From assembly GCA_025936615.1 (NCBI GenBank), contig JAICSZ010000097.1, forward strand, positions 1 through 7,397: a stretch of 7,397 bases of DNA. The letters run 5' to 3'. The notes beneath the pieces are model-generated. The model was not told where the DNA came from. It saw only the letters and a program-made list of their open reading frames with translations, and made no database searches. The stretch is from Pedococcus sp. GTDB taxonomy: Bacteria; Actinomycetota; Actinomycetes; Actinomycetales; Dermatophilaceae. This document shows, one piece after another, positions 1 through 5,064 of the stretch. The first letter of the stretch is position 1. Each line of letters opens with the position of its first letter. A program made the position numbers and the translations under genes.

Positions 1-1748
1 CGATGATCCGCAAGGACCAGCAGGACCTCGTCTACCGCACCGAGGTGGCCAAGTACTCCGCCGTCGTCGACGACATCGCCGAGCGGCACGCCGCCGGCCA
101 GCCTGTGCTCGTCGGCACCGTGTCCGTCGAGAAGAGCGAGTACCTCTCCGACCAGCTGCGCCGCCGTGGCGTCCCGCACGAGGTGCTCAACGCCAAGCAG
201 CACGACCGTGAGGCGGCGATCGTCGCGCAGGCCGGGCGCAAGGGGGCCGTCACGGTGGCCACCAACATGGCCGGCCGCGGCACCGACATCATGCTCGGCG
301 GCAACCCCGAGTTCATGGCGGTCGCCACGCTGAAGCAGCGCGGCCTCGACCCGGAGGAGACCCCCGAGGACTACGAGGCCGCCTGGGACGACGCCCTGGC
401 CAAGGCCGAGGAGGCCGTCCAGGCCGAGCACGACGAGGTCACCGACCTCGGCGGGCTCTACGTCCTCGGCACCGAGCGGCACGAGTCGCGGCGCATCGAC
501 AACCAGCTGCGCGGCCGGTCCGGCCGCCAGGGCGACCCGGGGGAGTCGCGGTTCTACCTGTCCCTGCAGGACGACCTGATGCGGCTGTTCAACGCGGCCA
601 TGGTCGACCGGTTCATGACGACGGCGAAGATGGAGGACGAGGTCCCGATCGAGTCCAAGATGGTCAGCCGCTCGATCCAGAGCGCGCAGGGCCAGGTCGA
701 GGGCCGCAACTTCGAGATCCGCAAGAACGTCCTCAAGTACGACGACGTGCTCAACCGCCAGCGCACCGTCATCTACCGGGAGCGGCGTCGCGTGCTCGAG
801 GGCGAGGACCTCGAGGAGCAGGTGCGCATGTTCATCAACGACGTGGTGAACGGCTACATCGAGGCGGAGACCTCCGAGGGCTTCGCCGACGACTGGGACC
901 TCGACCGGCTGTGGACCGCGCTGAAGACCCTGTACCCCGTCTCGGTCACCCCCGACGACATCGTCGAGGCCGTGGCCGGCGGCGACCGCGGCGCGCTGAC
1001 CGCCGACGACCTGCGCGAGCAGATCACCTCCGACGCCCACCACGCCTACGACGCCCGCGAGGCCGAGCTCGGCGAGGAGGTCATGCGCGAGGTCGAGCGC
1101 CGCGTGGTGCTCTCGGTCCTGGACCGCAAGTGGCGCGAGCACCTCTACGAGATGGACTACCTCCAGGAGGGCATCGGACTTCGGGCGATGGCCCAGCGCG
1201 ACCCGCTCGTGGAGTACCAGCGCGAGGGTTTCCAGCTCTTCGAGGCGATGAACGAGTCGATCAAGGAGGAGTCGGTCGGCTACCTGTTCAACGTCCAGGT
1301 CGACGTCGACCAGCCCGCCGAGGCCGCCCAGGCCGCGCCCGCACTCCAGCCGATGAGCGTGAGCGACATGCTCGCCGGTTCCGGCTTGTCGGGCGCCGAG
1401 TCGGCCCTCGACGCCGACGTGGAGGCGGGCACCTCGCTCGTGGAGGACCGTCGTGAGGACGCGCTCGCCGCACGGGCCGCCCGGGACGACGCCGCGCTCG
1501 CTGCCGCCGAGACGAAGAGGGCCACCGACCAGCACCCGACCTTCCGTGCGAAGGGGCTGGAGCAGCCGCAGCGCCGCCAGCAGCTGCAGTACTCCGCACC
1601 CGGCGAGACCGGTGGCACAGAGCACCGCAGCGTCGGCACGGTGGACGACACCCTCAGCCCCGAGCAGCTCAAGGGCGCCTCGCGCAACGGCCCGTGCCCC
1701 TGCGGCTCCGGCAAGAAGTTCAAGATGTGCCACGGGCGCGGCGCCTGA
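1..1748 (+). CDS. secA: Preprotein translocase subunit SecA, 3' part (5' end outside window)
   Basis: SecA is the cytosolic ATPase motor that pushes unfolded preproteins through the SecYEG channel. The reading frame is already open at base 1. The ATG at base 3 is an internal Met in the [14 protein letters not shown] segment, so it is not the real start; 581 residues are visible of a protein usually around 900 or more. In visible numbering, the second nucleotide-binding domain carries motif V ([10 protein letters not shown], 87-96) and the arginine-finger motif VI ([13 protein letters not shown], 168-180). The helical scaffold and wing domains follow at about 215-430, including the conserved [20 protein letters not shown] stretch (374-393). 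After these come a low-complexity Ala/Arg/Glu linker (about 435-560) and a C-terminal zinc-binding SEC-C motif (C565, C567, C576, H577) that in other bacteria contacts SecB or ribosomes. The frame is intact with a TGA stop. This is the housekeeping SecA1 type rather than accessory SecA2, judged by the SEC-C tail. Identification is secure. Confidence 0.98.
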   Translation, partial: MIRKDQQDLVYRTEVAKYSAVVDDIAERHAAGQPVLVGTVSVEKSEYLSDQLRRRGVPHEVLNAKQHDREAAIVAQAGRKGAVTVATNMAGRGTDIMLGGNPEFMAVATLKQRGLDPEETPEDYEAAWDDALAKAEEAVQAEHDEVTDLGGLYVLGTERHESRRIDNQLRGRSGRQGDPGESRFYLSLQDDLMRLFNAAMVDRFMTTAKMEDEVPIESKMVSRSIQSAQGQVEGRNFEIRKNVLKYDDVLNRQRTVIYRERRRVLEGEDLEEQVRMFINDVVNGYIEAETSEGFADDWDLDRLWTALKTLYPVSVTPDDIVEAVAGGDRGALTADDLREQITSDAHHAYDAREAELGEEVMREVERRVVLSVLDRKWREHLYEMDYLQEGIGLRAMAQRDPLVEYQREGFQLFEAMNESIKEESVGYLFNVQVDVDQPAEAAQAAPALQPMSVSDMLAGSGLSGAESALDADVEAGTSLVEDRREDALAARAARDDAALAAAETKRATDQHPTFRAKGLEQPQRRQQLQYSAPGETGGTEHRSVGTVDDTLSPEQLKGASRNGPCPCGSGKKFKMCHGRGA

Positions 1749-1757
1749 GCCCATGGG

Positions 1758-1808
1758 GCTTGCGTCCGCGAGTTTGACGCCACAGCCGCCAGCTTCGCGG
1801 ACGCAAGC
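1758..1808. repeat. Perfect 14-bp inverted repeat, candidate bidirectional terminator or dispersed repeat
   Basis: GCTTGCGTCCGCGA (1758-1771) is followed, after a 23-nt loop, by its exact reverse complement (1795-1808). It begins 9 nt after the secA stop and ends 36 nt before the stop of the convergent Rv3235-family gene, the position expected of a shared terminator. There is no T tract on either side and the loop is long for an intrinsic terminator. It may therefore work as a Rho-assisted or U-less hairpin, or be a copy of a REP-like dispersed palindrome. The arms are seen directly; the function is inferred. Confidence 0.6.
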
Positions 1809-1844
1809 AAACGGCGGGGTATGCCGCGTGGCTGGCGAGCGTGC

Positions 1845-2381
1845 TCAGCCCACCTGGAGCGCCTCGACCCGCCAACGCCCGTCGAGCCCGACCAGCCGCA
1901 TGGCCAGCGCGCGCACCCGAGTCCCGTCGACCACCACGGCACACGCCTCTGCGACGCCGTCGGCGGGCTCGCAGACCCGCACGCTGCGCACCGTGGCGCG
2001 CCGCGCCGTGACGGCGCCGCGACGGGTGGAGACGTAGGCGCGGTGTGCGACCACGGCATACACCTCGGACGTCGTCCAGCGCAGCAGCTGGGGTGCGGGT
2101 CGGGCGCCCACCATCACCTCGACAATCGCCTGGGCGATGTGGCCGGCCCACGGGCGCGGGTCGGGGAGGTCGCTGCGCTGCGTCAGCTGGGACCCAAAGA
2201 CCTGCTCGTCGCTCGCGGCGCTGAAGTCGACCGCGAGTGCGTCCTGGATGTAGGGGGAGGGCTCACAGGGCCCGGGTGCGAGGTCGTCGCCTAGGGGCAG
2301 GACGGGCGGTCGGCTGCGCGGAGCGGGCGCGATGCGCAACGGACGCAACGAGGTGCTGCACACCTCGGCGGTGGCGGTCAT
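1845..2381 (-). CDS. Rv3235-family (DUF6459-like) protein
   Basis: This is a 178-residue protein of an actinobacterial family named after Mycobacterium tuberculosis Rv3235; its function is unknown. The ATG at 2381 is chosen over an in-frame start at 2552 because it overlaps the stop of the upstream LysM gene as ATGA, and because the extra 57 residues would be Arg/Gly/Pro-rich antisense-like sequence. Residues 1-40 are Pro/Arg-rich and probably disordered. The conserved core is at about 75-178: PWAGHIAQAIVEVMVGARPA, then the helix-to-strand stretch LLRWTTSEVYAVVAHRA (100-116), a strand with RSVRVCEPADGVAEACAVVV, and a final RVRALAMRLVGLDGRWRVEA. The core looks like a compact alpha+beta domain. 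There is no signal peptide or membrane segment, so a cytosolic location is likely. Coupling to the LysM gene suggests the two products are made in proportion and may act together. Family assignment rests on recalled sequence pattern; no catalytic motif is visible. Confidence 0.8.
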   Translation of the reverse strand: MTATAEVCSTSLRPLRIAPAPRSRPPVLPLGDDLAPGPCEPSPYIQDALAVDFSAASDEQVFGSQLTQRSDLPDPRPWAGHIAQAIVEVMVGARPAPQLLRWTTSEVYAVVAHRAYVSTRRGAVTARRATVRSVRVCEPADGVAEACAVVVDGTRVRALAMRLVGLDGRWRVEALQVG

Positions 2382-3205
2382 CGCGCCACCGCCGCGTGCT
2401 GGGTCTCCGGGGCGTGCAGGACCTGCCCGGGCTTGACCAGGTCGGGGTCGTCGCCGATGACCTGGCGGTTGGCGGCGTACCACCGCGGCCAGGCCTGCGC
2501 GACCTCGGCGTCGCTGGCGTGCGTCCCCAGGTGCCGGGCGACGATGCCCCACAGGGTGTCACCGCGGTGCACCACCACCTCGGCGGCCTCGTGGCGGACC
2601 TGACCGGGCACGACGAGCGCGGCGGAGGGCTGGTGGCGTTGAACTGGCCGGGTAGGGACCCAGCCGGGTGCGCCCTCGCTGGACGAGCCGGCGGTCGGGG
2701 CGAAGCCGGGGGAGGGCAGGGTGGTCTCGGTCGGGGCGAACCCGGGCGCCTCCAGACGTGGTGAGCCGGCGAGGCCGGCCCCCGCACGTCCCGGCGCCGG
2801 CGCCGCTGGAACCGCGGCAGCAGCGGGCGGCGGGGCCTCGCCCAACGCCGTCCCCGGGGCCAGGGCACCGGTGACGGCGGCCCCCACGAGCACCGCCGCT
2901 AGCCGCTGGGTCACCGGTGGGGCCCAGGCCTGCGCCACCCGGTCGGCGAGCCGGCCGATCCTGCCGGGCAGGTGGGTGAGCAGGGCCGCGAGGGTGCTGA
3001 GCCCGAGCCAGGTGCACACCAGCACGGCCACGAGCGCCACCACCAGCGTCAGGGCCTCGCCGATGCTGGCCGGGCCGGGGGCGGTGACGAGTCGCCACTG
3101 CTGCAGTGCCGCCAGGCCGAGGGCGTACTCAAGCCCCACCCATGCAGCCGCGGCCGCTGCTGCCACCGACGTCGTGCGAGCCCTCCGCTGGCTGTCGACC
3201 TTCAT
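2378..3205 (-). CDS. Membrane-anchored LysM-domain protein
   Basis: This 275-residue protein has a C-terminal LysM domain (about 210-265, with the hallmark VVHRGDTLWGIVARHLG and the ending DLVKPGQVLHAP). LysM domains bind N-acetylglucosamine-containing glycans such as peptidoglycan. The N-terminus is basic (MKVDSQRRARTT) and is followed by hydrophobic segments at about 14-33, 51-76 and 101-118. A Pro/Ala-rich linker (120-200) with a repeated PGFAPT motif then separates membrane from LysM domain. This suggests a protein fixed in the membrane with the LysM domain reaching the cell wall, but topology is inferred. No hydrolase domain is seen, so it is probably a binding or scaffold factor rather than an autolysin. 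A GAGGGGG ribosome binding site lies just upstream of the ATG at 3205, and a promoter candidate sits 46 nt further up. The gene is coupled by ATGA to the Rv3235-family gene. The LysM call is firm; the role is not. Confidence 0.9.
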   Translation of the reverse strand: MKVDSQRRARTTSVAAAAAAAWVGLEYALGLAALQQWRLVTAPGPASIGEALTLVVALVAVLVCTWLGLSTLAALLTHLPGRIGRLADRVAQAWAPPVTQRLAAVLVGAAVTGALAPGTALGEAPPPAAAAVPAAPAPGRAGAGLAGSPRLEAPGFAPTETTLPSPGFAPTAGSSSEGAPGWVPTRPVQRHQPSAALVVPGQVRHEAAEVVVHRGDTLWGIVARHLGTHASDAEVAQAWPRWYAANRQVIGDDPDLVKPGQVLHAPETQHAAVAR

Positions 3206-3250
3206 GATCCCCCTCGATTAGCGCTGTTTGAACAAGTTTGCTTGTGGAAG

Positions 3251-3279
3251 AACCTAACAGCGTTGACTGAGCCCGACAA
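3251..3279 (-). promoter_or_regulatory. Candidate promoter for the LysM/Rv3235-family operon
   Basis: Read on the minus strand, TTGTCG (3279-3274; 4 of 6 match to the -35 consensus) is followed after exactly 17 nt by TAGGTT (3256-3251), which fits the TANNNT -10 pattern common in actinobacteria. A transcript starting about 7 nt further on would have a leader of roughly 35-40 nt before the ATG at 3205. Spacing and position support it; no experiment does. Confidence 0.45.
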
Positions 3280-3291
3280 GGGGTACTTCGG

Positions 3292-3297
3292 TAGTCT
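3292..3297 (+). promoter_or_regulatory. Candidate -10 element for the 3323-3862 gene
   Basis: TAGTCT matches the actinobacterial TANNNT -10 pattern and lies 25 nt before the GTG start, giving a leader of about 20 nt that just accommodates the ribosome binding site. The only good -35 match, TTGACT at 3263-3268, is 23 nt away, too far for a standard sigma-70-type promoter, so this would be a promoter with a weak -35. It is tentative. Confidence 0.3.
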
Positions 3298-3322
3298 CGG
3301 CGCACCACAGGGAGGGGCAAGC

Positions 3323-3862
3323 GTGCGCTGGGACGAGCTGTTCGGGGACCTCGAGGCTCAGTGGGACGCCGAGGAGCGTCGCGAGCTCGACGCCGAGGTG
3401 GCTGACCGGACCCGGCGTGAGCGCGCAGCCGTTGGTCTCTACGAGCGGCTGTCGGGTGCGGATGGGAGGCCAGTCGGACTGGTCCTCGCCGACGGCTCGA
3501 GGGTCAGCGGCCCGGTGGTCGACGTCGGGGACGGCTGGGTGCTGGTCGGCCAGCCATCGGGGGCGGCGCTGGTGCCGTTCACCGCGTTCGTCGCAGTGAC
3601 CGGCCTGGGGAGCCGGGTCGGGGGCAGCGCGACCGGTCGCCGGTTCGGGCTGGGATACGCGCTGCGGGGGCTGAGTCGCGACCGTGCCGTCGTCGCGGTG
3701 GGCGACGTGTCCGGAGCGGTGGTCACCGGGACCATCGACGCGGTGGGCCGCGACCACCTGGAGCTCAGTGAGCACCCGGCGGACCTGCCGCGCCGCAGCG
3801 AGAACGTCACCGGGCGGAGGGTCGTCCCCTTCTCCGCGCTGGTGCTGGTGCGTCCCGCCTAG
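3323..3862 (+). CDS. Uncharacterised actinobacterial protein with two similar beta-rich halves
   Basis: This is a 179-residue protein of unknown function. The GTG at 3323 is chosen because AGGGAGGGG (3309-3317) lies at correct spacing upstream, and because earlier in-frame sequence runs antisense through the LysM gene. Residues 1-45 are highly charged and predicted helical (DELFGDLEAQWDAEERRELD and onward), possibly a coiled coil. The rest appears duplicated: GLVLADGSRVSGPVVDVGDGWVLV...ALVPFTAFVAVTG (52-94) parallels VAVGDVSGAVVTGTIDAVGRDHLEL...RVVPFSALVLVRP (124-178). Both halves carry a G-x-V/I-x-x-V-G turn between strands and end in a VPF-T/S-A strand. That pattern is reminiscent of small Sm-like beta barrels, but this is only a resemblance. 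No signal peptide or membrane helix is present, so it is probably cytosolic. I recall similar proteins in other actinobacteria but know no assigned role. It is a single-gene unit between a divergent promoter region and a terminator hairpin. Confidence 0.8.
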   Translation: MRWDELFGDLEAQWDAEERRELDAEVADRTRRERAAVGLYERLSGADGRPVGLVLADGSRVSGPVVDVGDGWVLVGQPSGAALVPFTAFVAVTGLGSRVGGSATGRRFGLGYALRGLSRDRAVVAVGDVSGAVVTGTIDAVGRDHLELSEHPADLPRRSENVTGRRVVPFSALVLVRPA

Positions 3863-3873
3863 CCGGTCGTGCT

Positions 3874-3895
3874 GGCCGGGCCGACTGGCCCGGCC
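3874..3895. terminator. GC hairpin, likely bidirectional terminator between convergent genes
   Basis: GGCCGGGCC (3874-3882), loop GACT, and GGCCCGGCC (3887-3895) form a perfect 9-bp all-GC stem with a tight 4-nt loop. It starts 11 nt after the stop at 3862 and lies 12 nt past the stop of the minus-strand helix-turn-helix gene. No T tract follows on either strand, as is common for actinobacterial terminators. The structure is seen directly; termination is inferred from position. Confidence 0.7.
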
Positions 3896-3907
3896 CAGGC
3901 TGCGGGG

Positions 3908-4129
3908 TCAGTCGGCCTGACCGAAGGGGTGGGCAGCCACGAAGGTCTTGGTCTCGGTGTACATGCGCTGGATGTAGCTCTCCAGCTCGGCGACCTCGAC
4001 CCGCCACTGGCCTCGACCGCCGACCTTGATCGCGGGCAGCTCGCCGGAGCGCACGAGCGCGTAGGCCTGGGCTGAGGAGATGTCGAGGACCTCTGAGACC
4101 TCGGAGAGCTGGATGAAGCGCTTGGCCAC
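3908..4129 (-). CDS. Small helix-turn-helix DNA-binding protein, excisionase/MerR-like
   Basis: This 73-residue protein is almost entirely one winged-helix domain of the excisionase/MerR-like superfamily. The helix-turn-helix spans about 6-28 (IQLSEVSEVLDISSAQAYAL), followed by LVRSGELPAIKVGGRGQWRV, the usual strand-wing segment that contacts the minor groove, then helix ELESYIQRMYTET. The GTG at 4129 is chosen because the protein begins MAKRFIQL as I recall in relatives, with GGGGA about 7 nt upstream; extending to 4231 would add an unconserved polar stretch. Proteins of this size usually act as transcription regulators or phage/plasmid excisionases. No integrase or attachment site is present, so a chromosomal regulator is more likely. 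It is divergent from the SAF/CpaE-like operon, so that operon and its own gene are plausible targets. It is not BldC by sequence. Target and signal are unknown. Confidence 0.88.
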   Translation of the reverse strand: MAKRFIQLSEVSEVLDISSAQAYALVRSGELPAIKVGGRGQWRVEVAELESYIQRMYTETKTFVAAHPFGQAD

Positions 4130-4159
4130 GGTGTGTCCCCGTTCTCCGGTCCGGTCCGT

Positions 4160-4187
4160 TTGACCGGCTCTATGTCTTAACTTGACC
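4160..4187. promoter_or_regulatory. Direct repeat of TTGACC with 22-bp period, possible operator
   Basis: TTGACC occurs at 4160-4165 and again at 4182-4187, on the same strand and 22 bp apart, about two helical turns. The pair lies 31-58 bp upstream of the helix-turn-helix gene, where its promoter would be expected. Small MerR-like proteins can bind direct repeats on one helix face, so autoregulation is possible. Two hexamers can also recur by chance, so this is a candidate only. Confidence 0.3.
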
Positions 4188-4275
4188 AACTGTTTACCAT
4201 CATCGTCCGGCTGCGTGAGTTCTCTGCGCAAATTCTCGCATCAGTAGCCGTTTGGGGGAGTTGGCATCCTCCACT

Positions 4276-4303
4276 TGTGGACAACGTGCGTCCCTGTGGA
4301 CTG
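4276..4303. promoter_or_regulatory. Two DnaA-box-like sites upstream of the SAF/CpaE-like operon
   Basis: TGTGGACAA (4276-4284) is the exact reverse complement of TTGTCCACA, the form of the DnaA box preferred in high-GC actinobacteria. A second copy, TGTGGACTG (4295-4303), matches 7 of 9 positions, in the same orientation and 19 bp further on. They lie 84-111 bp before the SAF gene start. There is no AT-rich unwinding region or box cluster, so this is not an origin; a regulatory DnaA site or chance are the alternatives. Confidence 0.35.
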
Positions 4304-4386
4304 GGACGGCCAGGGCGCCCGGTCATGCGTCATGATGGTCGCCGCCGGGGGCAACCCGGACAGTTCACCGCGAAGGGGGCGCAACC

Positions 4387-5064
4387 GTGTCCGATCTGCC
4401 GGTACCCAAGGCGTCGCGTCTGCAGCGGCCCGCGTGGCGGGACGCGCGACTGCTCGTCGGCGTGCTGCTCGTGCTCGCCTCGGTCGTCCTGGGCTCCTAC
4501 GTCGTCGCACACGCCGACGACCGCACGGCCATGTACGTCGCCGCCGGCCCGCTGGTCCCCGGCCAGAGGCTGTCCGAGGACGACCTGACCCGGGTGGAGG
4601 TGCAGCTCGGGTCGAAGGCGGCGAGCTACCTCTCGGCCACCCAGGGACTGGCCCCCGACCGCTACGTGCTCCGTGAGGTCCGGGCCGGTGAGCTGGTGCC
4701 CGTGTCGTCCGTGGGCGGCCACGGCGCCATCGAGGTGCAGCCGTTGACCCTGCTCGTCGACGCCGGCTCGGCCGCCTCCCTCGCGGTCGGCTCGCAGGTC
4801 GACGTCTACGTCAACCCTGCCGACCCCGACCAGTCCGCCGCCGGCAAGCGCTTCACCGGACCGCAGCTCGCGCTGCAGGCGGTGTCCGTCTCCGGCCTGC
4901 CGCAGACCTCCAGTGGCCTCGGCGGCGACAGTGCCACCGGCGACCGACCGGTGCAGGTCATGGCGCCGACGGACCGGATCAAGGACATCATCGGCAAGGT
5001 CGACCTCGGTGCGCGCGTGACGGTGGTGCCCGTCGCCGGCAGTGCCCTCCAGGGCCAGCGGTGA
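4387..5064 (+). CDS. SAF-domain membrane protein, CpaB/RcpC-like
   Basis: This 225-residue protein starts at GTG 4387, with AAGGGGG (4373-4379) 7 nt upstream. A short cytosolic N-terminus ending in RPAWRDAR precedes one transmembrane helix at about 21-43 (LLVGVLLVLASVVLGSYVV). An external SAF domain follows at about 47-110 (MYVAAGPLVPGQRLSEDDL, and YVLREVRAGELVPVSSV), then a beta-rich tail with SLAVGSQVDVYVNP and LGARVTVVPVAG. This is the layout of CpaB/RcpC, which in Flp/Tad pilus systems sits at the secretin and may contact pilin or peptidoglycan through its SAF/beta-clip fold. It is short for CpaB and no secretin-binding or other Tad partner is nearby, so a pilus role is not established. 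The last bases overlap the next gene as GTGA, so the two are translationally coupled. Domain call is good; pathway is uncertain. Confidence 0.82.
   Translation: MSDLPVPKASRLQRPAWRDARLLVGVLLVLASVVLGSYVVAHADDRTAMYVAAGPLVPGQRLSEDDLTRVEVQLGSKAASYLSATQGLAPDRYVLREVRAGELVPVSSVGGHGAIEVQPLTLLVDAGSAASLAVGSQVDVYVNPADPDQSAAGKRFTGPQLALQAVSVSGLPQTSSGLGGDSATGDRPVQVMAPTDRIKDIIGKVDLGARVTVVPVAGSALQGQR

Noticed and set aside
911..1456. Long plus-strand open frame inside secA, rich in Arg, Pro and Gly
   Set aside because: It lies wholly within secA in another frame, with composition typical of off-frame reading of GC-rich DNA.
1280..2059. Minus-strand 259-codon open frame crossing the end of secA
   Set aside because: It runs antisense to conserved secA sequence, through the intergenic hairpin and into the Rv3235-family gene in another frame; no recognisable domain.
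2972..3322. N-terminal extension of the 3323-3862 gene to an ATG at 2972
   Set aside because: It would read antisense through the LysM gene and the promoter region; the GTG at 3323 has a strong ribosome binding site and starts the conserved-looking part.
3908..4129. Prophage or integrative-element excisionase
   Set aside because: The protein is excisionase-like in fold only; no integrase, attachment-site repeat, tRNA gene or phage gene is present and the neighbours are core genes.
4130..4231. N-terminal extension of the helix-turn-helix protein to 4231
   Set aside because: The extra residues are polar and unlike the family; the GTG at 4129 has a ribosome binding site and gives the expected MAKRF-type start.
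4276..4303. Replication origin based on DnaA-like boxes
   Set aside because: Only two sites, one degenerate, no AT-rich tract and no dnaA, dnaN or repeat cluster nearby.
4277..4588. Small plus-strand open frame starting in the regulatory region before the SAF gene
   Set aside because: It overlaps the SAF gene start out of frame, with no ribosome binding site noted and no domain; its Cys-x-x-Cys is incidental.
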